A stretch of DNA of 64,000 bases from Stenotrophomonas sp. HITSZ_GD (GCF_029543105.1 NZ_JARQXB010000015.1:1-64000), one strand, 5' to 3'. Positions 28,442 to 37,526 are shown, counted from the stretch's first letter. Made by a program: numbers and translations. The notes: generated from the letters alone by a model not told the origin.

Positions 28442-30700
28442 TCAGAACTCCTGCCAGTCGGCGTCGCCCGCGGGCGCGGCGATGGCCGCCGCCGGCTTGC
28501 GCGCCGTGGCCGGGCGCGGCGCGTTCGGCGCGGCGCCGGCCGGCGCGCTGGCGCGTGCCGGCGTGCGCAGCTTCACCACCGCGGCGCTCGGCGCGGCGGC
28601 CTGGCGGGTCTTGAAGATCGACACGGCCTCGGAGAGCTGGCCGGCCTGTTCTTCCATCGCACGCGCGGCGGCGGTGGCTTCTTCCACCAACGCGGCGTTC
28701 TGCTGGGTCGTTTCGTCCATCTGGGTGATGGTCTGGTTGACCTGCTCGATGCCGGCGGACTGTTCCTGCGAGGCCGCGGAGATCTCGGCCATGATGTCGG
28801 TCACGCGCTGCACCGAGGCGACGATCTCGCCCATGGTCGCGCCGGCCTTGTGCACCAGTGCCGAGCCATCGGCCACGCGCTCGACGGAGTCGTCGATCAG
28901 GCCCTTGATCTCCTTGGCCGCGTTGGCCGACCGCTGGGCCAGCGTGCGCACCTCGGAAGCCACCACCGCGAATCCGCGGCCCTGTTCGCCGGCACGCGCG
29001 GCTTCCACCGCGGCGTTGAGCGCCAGGATGTTGGTCTGGAAAGCGATGCCATCGATGACCGAGATGATCTCGGCGATCTTCTTCGAGGACGCCTCGATGT
29101 CGCTCATCGTCGAGACCACCTGGCCCACCACTTCGCCACCCTGCGAGGCCACGCCGGCCGCGCCCTGGGCGAGCTGGTTGGCCTGGCGCGCGTGTTCGGC
29201 GTTCTGCTTCACGGTGGAGGTCAGCTCCTCCATCGAGGCGGCGGTTTCTTCCAGGTTGGCGGCCTGCTGCTCGGTGCGGCGCGAGAGGTCGTTGTTGCCC
29301 TGCGCGATTTCGCCGGCGGCCAGGTTGATGCTGCCGGTGGCGGCCTGGATGCGGCCGACGATGCTGGTCAGCTGCGCCACAGTGGCGTTGGCGTCGTCGC
29401 GCATCTGCGCGAACACGCCGTGGAAATCGCCTTCCATGCGGTGTGTCAGGTCGCCGTCGGCGATGGCCCGCAGCAGCGCCGAGAGCGCGTGCAGGTTGTC
29501 GTCGGCGGTGGACATCAGGCGGTTGAGCGTTTCCACCATCGAGCGGAAATCGTACTGGAACGCCTCCGCGTCGCCGCGCACGCTGAAGTCGCCCGCCGCG
29601 GCCGCCGCGCCCAGGCGCTTGATCTCCGCGTTGATCGCGCCGAGGTTGCGCTTGACCGTGTCCATGGTGTCGCTGATGACCGCCTTCTCGCCGGGCAGGC
29701 GCGGCATGTCCTGGCTCAGGTCGCCGATGGCATAGCGCTGCGTCAGGTCGATGACCTGCATCTTCACTTCGATGTGCTCGGCCACCAGTTGGTTGGCGTC
29801 GTGCACCATGCGGCCGTAGTCGCCCGGGAAGCGGCCTTCGTCCATGCGGAAGCTGATCTCGCCGGCTTCATGGCGACGCGCCATCTCCTCCTGCGCTTCC
29901 AGCACGGCCTGCAGCTGCTGCTGCATGTGGCGCATGCTCTCCAGCAGCTGGCCGGTCTCGTCGCGGCCCTGCACGACGATGGCGTTGTCCAGCTTGCCGC
30001 GCGCGATGGCGCCGGCCACGCGGGTCGCCTCGCCGAGCGGGCGGGCGATCGAGCGCGCGATGGCGTAGCCCAGGCCGATGGCCAGCACGGTGAGCAGGCC
30101 GAGCACGACCAGCATCGTCGCCACGGTGCGCTTGTGGGCCTCGTTGGCCTTGGCCACCGTGCCATGCAGATGCTCGACGTTGTACGCGCTCAGTTCCTTC
30201 AGCGCGGCAAACAGGTTGCGGCGCGCTTCGCGCGAATCGCTGGAGGAGATCGCGCGGGCGGTGTCGAAGTCGCCCGCGTGCACGGCGTCGGCGACCTTCT
30301 TGTGCGCGGTGAAGTACGCATCGCGGGCCTGCTTGACCTTGCCGTAGATGGCCACCTCGTCCGGGTCGGCATCGGTGGAGGCGTCGGCGTAACCCTTCTC
30401 TTCCTTGGCAATGGCGGCTTCGCCTTCCACCATGCGCTTGTCGTAGTCGGCGATCTTTTCCGGGTCGTCCTGGCTGTAGAGCTGCGAGATCTCGTAGGTG
30501 CGGTACTCGCCGAGCTGCGCACGCATTTCACCCAGGTGCTGCACCGAAGGCATCCAGTCTTCGCTCAGCTCGACCAACTGGTCGTTGCCGTGGCCCAGTT
30601 GCTGGAGCGCGAACGCGCCCAACGCCAGGGTCATCACGGTCGTGACGGAAAACGCGAGCGCCAGCTTTCTGGCGATCGTCAGATTCTGGAACCACTTCAT
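28442..30700 (-). CDS. Methyl-accepting chemotaxis protein with four-helix bundle (MCP-D)
   Basis: This 752-residue receptor has TM1 (about 10-32), a periplasmic four-helix-bundle domain (about 35-185; [24 protein letters not shown]), TM2 (about 188-208), HAMP ([15 protein letters not shown] region), two further HAMP-like segments and the signalling hairpin. It ends with a Pro/Ala linker and DWQEF, a CheR-docking pentapeptide, like MCP-A. A sigma28-like promoter stands at 30782-30808. Ligand unknown. The hairpin coding sequence is nearly identical to its three neighbours. Confidence 0.93.
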   Translation of the reverse strand: MKWFQNLTIARKLALAFSVTTVMTLALGAFALQQLGHGNDQLVELSEDWMPSVQHLGEMRAQLGEYRTYEISQLYSQDDPEKIADYDKRMVEGEAAIAKEEKGYADASTDADPDEVAIYGKVKQARDAYFTAHKKVADAVHAGDFDTARAISSSDSREARRNLFAALKELSAYNVEHLHGTVAKANEAHKRTVATMLVVLGLLTVLAIGLGYAIARSIARPLGEATRVAGAIARGKLDNAIVVQGRDETGQLLESMRHMQQQLQAVLEAQEEMARRHEAGEISFRMDEGRFPGDYGRMVHDANQLVAEHIEVKMQVIDLTQRYAIGDLSQDMPRLPGEKAVISDTMDTVKRNLGAINAEIKRLGAAAAAGDFSVRGDAEAFQYDFRSMVETLNRLMSTADDNLHALSALLRAIADGDLTHRMEGDFHGVFAQMRDDANATVAQLTSIVGRIQAATGSINLAAGEIAQGNNDLSRRTEQQAANLEETAASMEELTSTVKQNAEHARQANQLAQGAAGVASQGGEVVGQVVSTMSDIEASSKKIAEIISVIDGIAFQTNILALNAAVEAARAGEQGRGFAVVASEVRTLAQRSANAAKEIKGLIDDSVERVADGSALVHKAGATMGEIVASVQRVTDIMAEISAASQEQSAGIEQVNQTITQMDETTQQNAALVEEATAAARAMEEQAGQLSEAVSIFKTRQAAAPSAAVVKLRTPARASAPAGAAPNAPRPATARKPAAAIAAPAGDADWQEF

Positions 30701-30781
30701 GTCGATATCTCGAATGTTCGGCCTGGAGCCGCGGGATGGGAGGCGCCACGGCGACGGATGGATTTCGCCTTGACACAGGAA

Positions 30782-30808
30782 TTAGCGGCGCGACAAGTTC
30801 ACCCTTGA
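30782..30808 (-). promoter_or_regulatory. sigma28-like promoter of MCP-D
   Basis: Minus strand: TCAAGGGT-N11-GCCGCTAA. The -10 differs from consensus at one position. The gene starts 81 bases downstream; the interval shows no other feature. Confidence 0.62.
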
Positions 30809-30931
30809 GGGTCGATGAGCGTCACAATTCGAACGCCGTTAATAATCCCCGCGACTAGTTCATTCCTGATCTGGTCAATTCGGGAATAAGTGCCCGTGGC
30901 GGGCGGGGAGGGCGCTGCGGCGGGCGATACG

Positions 30932-30958
30932 AAAACGCCCCGGCGCGCTGCCGGGGCG
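30932..30958 (-). terminator. Terminator after the STAS-cheY-cheA operon
   Basis: On the minus strand CGCCCCGGC (30950-30958 in complement) pairs with 30936-30944 around five bases and is followed by TTTT, about 40 bases after the cheA stop. Confidence 0.8.
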
Positions 30959-31000
30959 GGGAACGTTCGACACCGGCGGCGACGGGCGCCGCGGAAAGGC

Positions 31001-33001
31001 TCAGGCCGCTTGTGGCAGCGCACGCAGCGAGCGCACCAGCCCGCCGATATCCACGATCAGCGCCACGCGGCCATCGCCGAGGATCGTCGCGCCGGAGATG
31101 CCGGCGATGCGCCGGTAGTTGTTCTCGATGTTCTTGACCACGACCTGCTGCTGGCCGACGAGTTCGTCCACTTCCAGCGCGATCTTCTGCCCGTCGCCCT
31201 CGACGACGACCACCAGCGGGTCCTCGCTGCGCTGGCCGGCGTAGCCGTAGTAGTCGCTGAGCGAGAGGATCGGCAGGTATTCGCCGCGCACGCGCAGCAC
31301 GCGGCCTTCGCCGGCCATGGTGCGGATGTCGGCCTGCTGCGGCTGCAGCGCTTCGAGCACGTAGGCCAGCGGCAGGATCAGCGTTTCGCCGGCCACCGAG
31401 ACGGTCATGCCGTCGAGGATGGCCAGGGTCAGCGGCAGGCGGATCAGCGTGCGCGTGCCGTGACCGGCGCTGCTTTCCACCTGCACTTCGCCGCCCAGCG
31501 CCTGGATGTTGCGGCGGACCACGTCCATGCCCACGCCGCGACCGGAGAGGTCGGTCACCGCGTCGGCGGTGGAGAAGCCCGGGGCGAAGATGAGGTCCCA
31601 CACCTGGGTGTCGGTCGGGTTGTCCGGCACGCTGATGCCGCGTTCGGCCGCCTTGGCCAGGATCTTCTCGCGGTTCAGGCCGCGGCCGTCGTCGCTGACC
31701 TCGATGACGATGTGCCCGCCCTGGTGCGAAGCGGCCAGGGTGATCGTGCCGGTCTCGTCCTTGCCGGCGGCGCTGCGCGCCTCGGGCAGTTCCAGGCCGT
31801 GGTCGATGGAGTTGCGGACCAGGTGCACGAGCGGATCGGCGATCTTCTCGATCAGGCCCTTGTCCAGCTCGGTGCCTTCGCCCAGCGTGCGCAGGCGCAC
31901 CTGCTTGCCCAGGCGGGTGGACAGGTCGCGCACCAGGCGCGGGAAGCGGCGGAACACCGCATCCACCGGCAGCATGCGCACGCCGATCACCGCTTCCTGC
32001 AGGTCGCGGGTGTTGCGTTCGAGCAGGTCCAGGCCGGCGGACAGGCGTTCGGCATGCGCGGCATCGAGCCCGCCGGACACGGCCTTGAGCATGGCCTGGG
32101 TGATGACCAGTTCGCCCACCAGGTTGATCAGCGCGTCCACCTTGTCCACGCTCACGCGGATCGAGGTTTCGGCTTCATGCGCGGCGCTGTTGGCGGCCGG
32201 GGCGGCGCCCTGGGCCGCGGCGGGCGCGGGCGGGGCGGCGGCCACCGGCGCGGCCGGCGCAGCGTCTTCCACGGCCAGGCTCGGCGGCGGGGCCGGCACC
32301 GCCATCGGGCGGATCTCCAGCTCGCAGTCGTCCACCACCCAGGCGAAGGTGTCTTCGATCTTGCTGCGCGGCACCTTGCCGATCAGGCCCAGGTCCCACG
32401 CCAGGTAGGCCTCCATCGGGTCGATCTGCTCGAAGCCGGGCAGGCGCTCCAGGCGCGCGGCGATTTGCAGCGGGCCCAGGTGTTCCAATTCGCGGATGAT
32501 GCGCAGCGGGTCGTTGCCGCTCATGAACAGCGACGGCGCCGGCGTGAAGCCGATATGCCAGGCTTCCGGTTCTTCTTCCTTCTGCGCGGCGGCGGCCGGC
32601 GCGGCGGCGGCCTGGCCGGACAGCACGGCATTCAGGCGCGCCAGCACCGCCTGCACGGCGGCCGGGTCGGCGGCCTGGCCATGTTCGGCCTCGCGCAGCA
32701 GGGCGCGCAGCACGTCCACCGAACCCAGCATGGCGTCCACGGCAGCCGGTTCGAGTGCGCGCTTGCCGGCACGCAACTCGTCGAGCAGGGTTTCCAGCAC
32801 GTGGGTCAGCCCGGCGATCGACTCGAAGCCGAAGGTGGCCGCGCCGCCCTTGATCGAGTGCGCGGCGCGGAAGACCGAGTTGATCGTTTCCGGATCGCGG
32901 CTGCCTTCCTCGAGCGAAAGCAGGCCGGCTTCCATCGCGTCCAGCCCCTCGCGGCTTTCCTCGAAGAACGTGGCGTGGAATCGTTGCAGGTCCATGCTCA
33001 T
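31001..33001 (-). CDS. cheA: Chemotaxis histidine kinase CheA (second system)
   Basis: CheA phosphorylates CheY and CheB in response to receptors. The 666-residue protein has P1 with phospho-accepting H48 (AAHSIKGGAATFG), a P2-like segment (about 165-250), an Ala/Pro linker, P3 (dimerisation, RVSVDKVDALINLVGELV), P4 kinase with HLVRNSIDHGLE, VSDDGRGLN, FAPGFSTAD and GRGVGMDVV, and a CheW-like P5 to the end. It follows cheY by 44 bases and shares the STAS promoter. The start at 33001 is a choice between two close ATGs (33001, 32995); neither has a strong ribosome site. Confidence 0.94.
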   Translation of the reverse strand: MSMDLQRFHATFFEESREGLDAMEAGLLSLEEGSRDPETINSVFRAAHSIKGGAATFGFESIAGLTHVLETLLDELRAGKRALEPAAVDAMLGSVDVLRALLREAEHGQAADPAAVQAVLARLNAVLSGQAAAAPAAAAQKEEEPEAWHIGFTPAPSLFMSGNDPLRIIRELEHLGPLQIAARLERLPGFEQIDPMEAYLAWDLGLIGKVPRSKIEDTFAWVVDDCELEIRPMAVPAPPPSLAVEDAAPAAPVAAAPPAPAAAQGAAPAANSAAHEAETSIRVSVDKVDALINLVGELVITQAMLKAVSGGLDAAHAERLSAGLDLLERNTRDLQEAVIGVRMLPVDAVFRRFPRLVRDLSTRLGKQVRLRTLGEGTELDKGLIEKIADPLVHLVRNSIDHGLELPEARSAAGKDETGTITLAASHQGGHIVIEVSDDGRGLNREKILAKAAERGISVPDNPTDTQVWDLIFAPGFSTADAVTDLSGRGVGMDVVRRNIQALGGEVQVESSAGHGTRTLIRLPLTLAILDGMTVSVAGETLILPLAYVLEALQPQQADIRTMAGEGRVLRVRGEYLPILSLSDYYGYAGQRSEDPLVVVVEGDGQKIALEVDELVGQQQVVVKNIENNYRRIAGISGATILGDGRVALIVDIGGLVRSLRALPQAA

Positions 33002-33045
33002 GGCGCGCGGTCCGGAAGTCTTCTGGGAGGAGGGGTGGGTGGGGC

Positions 33046-33411
33046 TCAGCCCAGGACTTTCTGCACCGTGGCGACCAGCTGTTCGGGATTGAACGGCTTG
33101 ACCAGCCAACCGGTGGCACCGGCGGCCTTGCCTTCGGATTTCTTGTCGGCGGCCGATTCGGTGGTCAGCATCAGCAGCGGGGTGAACTTGTAATCCGGCA
33201 GCTGGCGCAGCTCGCGGATCAGCGCGATGCCGTCCATGTTCGGCATGTTCACGTCGGTCACGACCGCGTTGAACTTGGCACCCTTGGCACGGCCCAGGGC
33301 GACGGCGCCGTCCTCGGCTTCTTCGACCGCGAAACCGGCCGAGGTGAGGGCGAAGGACACCATCTGGCGCATCGACGCCGAATCGTCCACCACCAAGATA
33401 CGTGCGCTCAT
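33046..33411 (-). CDS. cheY: Chemotaxis response regulator CheY (second system)
   Basis: This 121-residue single-domain receiver has the acidic pair D9/D10 (VVDDSASMRQ), phospho-acceptor D53 (VTDVNMPNMDG), the switch threonine in MLTTES and K105 (LVKPFNPE). It overlaps the STAS gene upstream by four bases and precedes cheA. Its sequence differs clearly from the fliA-linked CheY, so it may be the partner of the second CheA rather than the main FliM ligand. Confidence 0.93.
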   Translation of the reverse strand: MSARILVVDDSASMRQMVSFALTSAGFAVEEAEDGAVALGRAKGAKFNAVVTDVNMPNMDGIALIRELRQLPDYKFTPLLMLTTESAADKKSEGKAAGATGWLVKPFNPEQLVATVQKVLG

Positions 33412-33716
33412 GCGGCGTTCTCCACAGATTTCAGGTTGTCATGGGACGCGGCCAGGCCCAGCACGGCACTGACGCCGAGCAGACGCGCCGCGTCCTTGAA
33501 GGTTTCGTTGCAGCCGTCGAAGCCAGTAGCGCGTCCGGCGCGGCGGCGGGCGTCGAAGAACGCGCAGAGCAGCTGCACGCTGGCCGTGTGGATGCGGCGG
33601 ACCTGGCCGGCATCGAGCAGCAGTTCGCCTTCCTGCGAGAGGTGGGTGGCGAGCGTCTGCTTGAGGTCGGCGCTGGTCTCGATGCCGAGATCCTCGCCCA
33701 GTGACAGGGTGCTCAT
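33408..33716 (-). CDS. STAS-domain protein of the chemotaxis cluster
   Basis: This 102-residue protein is a lone STAS domain of the MlaB/anti-sigma-antagonist type (LSLGEDLGIETSADLKQTLATHL, LLDAGQVRRIHTASVQLLCAFFDAR). The position where anti-sigma antagonists carry the phosphorylated serine reads HTASVQLL, so a phosphorylatable serine/threonine is available. STAS genes in front of cheY-cheA are known in several proteobacterial chemotaxis arrays, but their role is little defined. It is the first gene of the operon, 30 bases from a sigma28 promoter. Confidence 0.82.
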   Translation of the reverse strand: MSTLSLGEDLGIETSADLKQTLATHLSQEGELLLDAGQVRRIHTASVQLLCAFFDARRRAGRATGFDGCNETFKDAARLLGVSAVLGLAASHDNLKSVENAA

Positions 33717-33746
33717 CGGTACTCCGAACGGATGGTTGCAGTCAGG

Positions 33747-33773
33747 TTAGCGGCCATGGCCGGACAGACTTTA
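33747..33773 (-). promoter_or_regulatory. sigma28-like promoter of STAS-cheY-cheA
   Basis: Minus strand: TAAAGTCT-N11-GCCGCTAA. The -35 is nearly consensus. It fills the gap between the upstream cheW-like gene and the STAS gene. Confidence 0.78.
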
Positions 33774-33781
33774 GGCCGGGG

Positions 33782-34876
33782 TCAGTGCAGCAGTTGGGTG
33801 GCGTCGAGCAGGATCACCGGATGGGCGCTGATCCGGGCCACGCCTCGGAAGAGGTGGTTGGAAATGCGGCACAGGCGGGTGGTGTCGGGCGGTTCGATCT
33901 GCTGTTCGGTGAGGCTGGCGACGTCTTCCACCGCCGACACCCGCAGGCCCATCGTCTCGCCGTTCTCCTCCAGCACGACCACGCGGGTCTGGGTGTCCTG
34001 GACGACCGGTGCGGCGCCCAGGTGCAGGCCCAGGTCGAGCACCGGCACCACCTGGCCGCGCAGGTTCATGATGCCCAGCATCGAGCGCGCCGCGCCGCGC
34101 AGCGGCAGCAGCGGCACCGGCAGGACGACTTCCTGCACCTTCAGCAGTTCCAGCGCATAGGTCTGCTCGCCGCAGCGCAGGCGCAGCCAGCGCGTGCTGC
34201 GCTCGGCGGCGCGGCGGTGCGGGCTGGGGTCGCTCGGCGGCGGCTGGAACATGGCCGCGATGTTCGGCGGCAGGCGCGAGGGGCGCGGCGCGGCCGCGCG
34301 GCGCGCAATGGGGGCGATCGGCGCGCTGGGGCGCGGCCGGGTCATGGCGGGCAACGCAGGCGGCGCCGGCGCTGGCTTGGGCGGGGCGAACGCCGGGTCG
34401 GCGTCCATCTCGGCGAGCATCGCGGCGGTGTTGGCGTCGATGTCCAGCGTAGGCCCGGGGGCCGGCGCGGGCTTGGGCGGGGCGAACGCCGGGTCGGCAT
34501 CCATCTCGGCGAGCATCGCGGCGGTGTTGGCGTCGATGTCCAGCGTAGGCCCGGGGGCCGGCGCGGGCTTGGGCGGGGCGAACGCCGGGTCGGCATCCAT
34601 CTCGGCGAGCATCGCGGCGGTGTTGGCGTCGATGTCCAGCGTGGGCGCGGCGGCCGGCGCGGGCTTGGACGGCGCGAAGGCCGGGTCGCTGTCCATCTCC
34701 GCCGGCAGCGCGGCGACGTTGTCGTCCGCCGCGGCTTCGGCCGCGACGTGGGCAGGCTGCTCGGTCGCGGCTGACGCCACGCCTGCAGGGGCGTCCGGCG
34801 CGGCCGTCACCGGCGCGGGCGCCGCTTCGGCCAGCAGGCCGAGCAGGTAGTCGTCCAGGGCTTCGACCGCGTTCAT
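33782..34876 (-). CDS. cheW: CheW-like protein with long repetitive N-terminal region
   Basis: The last 150 residues of this 364-residue protein are a CheW domain (WLRLRCGEQTYALELLKVQEVVLPVPLLPLRGA, MLGIMNLRGQVVPVLDLGLHLG). The first 210 are a low-complexity Ala/Pro region holding three near-identical 32-residue repeats (AEMDADPAFAPPKPAPAPGP core). Its ATG overlaps parA by four bases. CheW proteins beside a ParA in this motCD context resemble the ParA-interacting coupling proteins that place chemotaxis arrays at the pole; that function is inferred. Confidence 0.88.
   Translation of the reverse strand: MNAVEALDDYLLGLLAEAAPAPVTAAPDAPAGVASAATEQPAHVAAEAAADDNVAALPAEMDSDPAFAPSKPAPAAAPTLDIDANTAAMLAEMDADPAFAPPKPAPAPGPTLDIDANTAAMLAEMDADPAFAPPKPAPAPGPTLDIDANTAAMLAEMDADPAFAPPKPAPAPPALPAMTRPRPSAPIAPIARRAAAPRPSRLPPNIAAMFQPPPSDPSPHRRAAERSTRWLRLRCGEQTYALELLKVQEVVLPVPLLPLRGAARSMLGIMNLRGQVVPVLDLGLHLGAAPVVQDTQTRVVVLEENGETMGLRVSAVEDVASLTEQQIEPPDTTRLCRISNHLFRGVARISAHPVILLDATQLLH
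34375..34716 (-). repeat. 96-bp in-frame tandem repeat inside the CheW-like gene
   Basis: Units start at 34375, 34471 and 34567, exactly 96 bases apart, with a degenerate partial fourth from 34663. Being a multiple of three, changes in copy number would keep the reading frame. Confidence 0.92.
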
Positions 34877-35655
34877 GCCGCCTGCTCCATCGCCTGCGCG
34901 TCCTCGGCGAGGATCCATTCCAGTGCGCGGCGGTAGGCCGACAGCCCACGGCCGGGATACTCGCCCGGCACGCCGGGCAGGGTCAGCGTCTCCACCGCGC
35001 AGATGCGCGTGTCCACCGGGATCGCGTCTTCCCACACGCGCTCGCCGTAGCGGTCCTGCATCTGCTTGAGCGTCTCGGTGCCGGCGCGGGTGCGGCGGTC
35101 GAACAGCGTGGGCAGGATCGAGACCGGCAGCGGACGGCGGCGCGAGCGCTCCACCATGTCCGCCGTGCGGCTCATGCCGGCCAGGCCGTGCAGCGCCAGC
35201 GGCTCGGCCTGGGTCGGGATGACCAGGCGGTCGGCCGCGGCCAGCGCGTTGATCATCAGCAAGCCCAGCGTGGGCGGGCAGTCGAGCAGGATGTAGTCGT
35301 GGTGCCGCGCGTGGCGGGTGAGCGCGTTCTGCAGCGCCAGGCCCAGGCCGGGCTGGTTGGCGCTGCGGCGCTCCAGCGTGGCCAGCGCGGTCTGCGCGCA
35401 CACGAAGGACAGGCCGGGAATCGGGCTTTCGCGCAGCAGGCCGGCCAGGTCGGCCGGCGGCGTGGAGAACAGGTCCAGCACGCCCTTCGGCGGCGGGTCC
35501 AGCGGCACGCCGAACGCGCGCGTCAGCGAGGAGTGCGGATCCAGGTCGATCAGCAGGACGCGATGGCCGAGCGCGGCCAGCCCACGGCCCAGCGCCAGGG
35601 TCGTGGTGGTCTTGCCTACGCCACCTTTCTGGTTGGCGATCGCCCAGATACGCAT
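34873..35655 (-). CDS. ParA-family ATPase of the chemotaxis/motor cluster
   Basis: This 260-residue P-loop ATPase has a deviant Walker A motif (NQKGGVGKTTTT, about 8-19) and DLDPHSSLT plus DCPPTLG, as in ParA/Soj. No ParB gene follows; instead it sits between motD and a CheW-like gene, as the ParC/ParP-type proteins that position polar chemotaxis arrays do. It overlaps motD and the cheW gene by one and four bases, so all are coupled. A chromosome-partition role is unlikely from this context. Confidence 0.88.
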   Translation of the reverse strand: MRIWAIANQKGGVGKTTTTLALGRGLAALGHRVLLIDLDPHSSLTRAFGVPLDPPPKGVLDLFSTPPADLAGLLRESPIPGLSFVCAQTALATLERRSANQPGLGLALQNALTRHARHHDYILLDCPPTLGLLMINALAAADRLVIPTQAEPLALHGLAGMSRTADMVERSRRRPLPVSILPTLFDRRTRAGTETLKQMQDRYGERVWEDAIPVDTRICAVETLTLPGVPGEYPGRGLSAYRRALEWILAEDAQAMEQAA

Positions 35656-36629
35656 CAGTTCACTCCTTCGGTCACGGCAGGAGCCACGGCAGGGCCGTGG
35701 CCCGGATTCGACGGGCCGCCCGCCACCGGGTTCGGCGGCAGGGCCGGGCCGGCCTGCAGTTGCGTTGGCGGCCGGGGTTCCGGCGCCAGGTTCGCGGCCG
35801 AGTCGGCGAGGATGATCAACACCACCCGCCGGTTGGCATTGCGGCCAGCCTCGGTGGAGTTATCGGCACGCGGGCGGAATTCTCCATAGCCCACCATCGC
35901 CAGCCGGCCCGGGCTCAGGCCCTGGTCGGCGAACAGGTGCACCACCGAGGCCGCGCGCGCGGCCGACAGCTCCCAGTTGGACGGGAATTGCGAGGTGGCG
36001 ATGGGTTGGTTGTCGGTGTAGCCCTCCACGCGCACCCCGTTGGGCGTGCGGCGCAGCACGTCGGCCAGCAGCGAGAGCGTCTGCCGCGCGCTCTGGTCCA
36101 GGCTGGCCGAGCCGGTGTTGAAAAGGATGTCGCTGTGGATCTCCACCTCGATCCACAGCTCCGAGCGCCGCACGCTGATCAGGTTCTTCTCGATCAGCGG
36201 CGACAGCGCCTGGCTCAGCTGCGCGCTCACCGCGTCCAGTTGCCGCTGCGCGCGCGCCAGCTGGTCCTGGTTGCGCAGCGAGACCGGCATGCGCATCTGC
36301 GAGGCCATCGAGGGCAGCAGCGTGGGGTCCGGGCTGGGCGAAGGCGCGGTGGGGCCGCTCTTGGCGCCGGACTTGATCGGCGAGGGGCGGTCCCAGTTGG
36401 CGCCCTGCAACTGGTTGTTGCCGACCTGCACCGGGTTGATGGTGCGCGGCGCGCCGCCGAACGCGGCGGTGAGCGCGTCGGCCATCACGCGGTACTTGCC
36501 TTCGTTGAGCGAGGAGATGGCGTACATCACCACGAAGAAGGCCAGCAGCAACGTCATCAGGTCGGCGTAGGGGATCGCCCAGGCCTCGTGGTTGGCGTGC
36601 TCGTCATGGGCGGGGCGACGACGGGCCAT
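35655..36629 (-). CDS. motD: Flagellar motor stator protein MotD
   Basis: MotD is a MotB-type stator subunit that anchors the proton-driven motor to peptidoglycan. The 324-residue protein has an N-terminal cytoplasmic start, one membrane helix (about 20-40) with the proton-carrying aspartate in PYADLMTLLLAFF, a plug/linker, and the OmpA-like peptidoglycan-binding domain (LFNTGSASLDQSAR, VEGYTDNQPI, NWELSAARAASVV). A Pro-rich tail ends the protein. It follows motC by three bases and makes the second-type stator pair known from pseudomonads. Confidence 0.93.
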   Translation of the reverse strand: MARRRPAHDEHANHEAWAIPYADLMTLLLAFFVVMYAISSLNEGKYRVMADALTAAFGGAPRTINPVQVGNNQLQGANWDRPSPIKSGAKSGPTAPSPSPDPTLLPSMASQMRMPVSLRNQDQLARAQRQLDAVSAQLSQALSPLIEKNLISVRRSELWIEVEIHSDILFNTGSASLDQSARQTLSLLADVLRRTPNGVRVEGYTDNQPIATSQFPSNWELSAARAASVVHLFADQGLSPGRLAMVGYGEFRPRADNSTEAGRNANRRVVLIILADSAANLAPEPRPPTQLQAGPALPPNPVAGGPSNPGHGPAVAPAVTEGVN

Positions 36630-36632
36630 GGC

Positions 36633-37373
36633 TCAGTGCAGGTAGCCGTTGAGCTTGGACTCGATGTTGCGCGGGTTCTCGCCCTGGGCGATGGCGATGA
36701 GCCCTTCGATGATCATCTCGCGCTCGCCGCTGCTGCCGTGGATGACGCTCTTGAGCTTGGCGGCGATGGGCAGGAACAACAGGTTGGCCGACGCAATGCC
36801 GTAGATGGTGGCGGTGAACGCGGCGGCGATGCCGTGGCCAAGCTTGCTCGGGTCGGCCAGGTTCTTCATCACCGCGATCAGGCCCAGCACCGCGCCGATG
36901 ATGCCCAGCGTCGGCGCGTAGATGCCCATGCCCTCGAACACGCGCGCGGCGGCCAGGTCGTGCTTCTCCTGCTGCTCGACCTCGATCTCCAGCATGCGCC
37001 GCATCTGCTCCGGCTCCACGCCGTCCACCAGCATCTGCAGGCCCTTGCGCAGGAAGGCATCGTCCTGGCGCGTGACCTGCGGCTCCAGGCCCAGCAGGCC
37101 CTGGCGGCGGGCGATGTTGCTCCACTCCACGATCTGGCTGATCAGTTCCTCGCGGTCGCTGGCCGGCGGGCTGAACACCCAGCCCACGATCTGGAACGCG
37201 CGCTTGAACACCGCCGGGGCGGTGTGCAGCAGGATCGCCGCGATCGTGCCGATGATCACGATCACGAAGGCCGCCGGCGACCACAGCGAGGCGAGGCCCG
37301 CGCCCTTGAGCACGCTGCCGCCGACCAGGGCGGCCAGCGCGAGCACGATTCCGGTGACACTGAGCTTGTCCAT
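36633..37373 (-). CDS. motC: Flagellar motor stator protein MotC
   Basis: MotC is a MotA-type stator subunit with four membrane helices; two near the N-terminus (VLALAALVGGSVL, AAFVIVIIGTIAAILL) and two after the cytoplasmic loop (GIIGAVLGLIAVM, ATIYGIASANLLFLPIA). The 246-residue length is normal. The start MDKLSVTGIV is supported by similarity to MotC, yet the sigma28 -10 box ends only seven bases before the ATG, so the transcript should begin at or next to the start codon (leaderless). It leads motC-motD-parA-cheW. Confidence 0.93.
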   Translation of the reverse strand: MDKLSVTGIVLALAALVGGSVLKGAGLASLWSPAAFVIVIIGTIAAILLHTAPAVFKRAFQIVGWVFSPPASDREELISQIVEWSNIARRQGLLGLEPQVTRQDDAFLRKGLQMLVDGVEPEQMRRMLEIEVEQQEKHDLAAARVFEGMGIYAPTLGIIGAVLGLIAVMKNLADPSKLGHGIAAAFTATIYGIASANLLFLPIAAKLKSVIHGSSGEREMIIEGLIAIAQGENPRNIESKLNGYLH

Positions 37374-37380
37374 GAAGCCT

Positions 37381-37407
37381 TTATCGGCGGCGCGGCGTCG
37401 CGCTTGA
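37381..37407 (-). promoter_or_regulatory. sigma28-like promoter of motC operon
   Basis: Minus strand: TCAAGCGC-N11-GCCGATAA; the -10 is perfect. The ATG of motC begins seven bases after the -10, which predicts a start of transcription at about the A of the start codon. Confidence 0.78.
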
Positions 37408-37478
37408 AGGCTTAGTGAGCGGGGAACGACCGGCGTCACACTTCTGTGTGGCAGCCGCGCCTGGGCATGGCGATCCGG

Positions 37479-37495
37479 CTGCCCGGCGCGGGCAG
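37479..37495. other. Hairpin between cheA and motC
   Basis: CTGCCCG (37479-37485) pairs with 37489-37495 around three bases, 32 bases after the cheA stop; a second small dyad CACAC-TTCT-GTGTG lies at 37437-37450. No T run. They may mark the end of the fliA-cheYZA transcript. Confidence 0.4.
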
Positions 37496-37526
37496 CGCGT
37501 GTCGGCGGATGGAAGCGTTCGGCGCG

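Noticed and set aside
27221-30808. 1195-residue plus-strand reading frame opposite two chemoreceptors
   Set aside because: It is the complement of conserved receptor sequence and repeats the same pattern opposite each paralogue.
34375-34716. Possible CRISPR or mobile repeat
   Set aside because: The repeat is in frame inside the CheW-like gene and encodes a 32-residue unit.
34873-35655. Chromosome-partition parA with parB
   Set aside because: No parB or parS-like site is near; its neighbours are motD and a CheW-like gene, so a chemotaxis-array role fits better.
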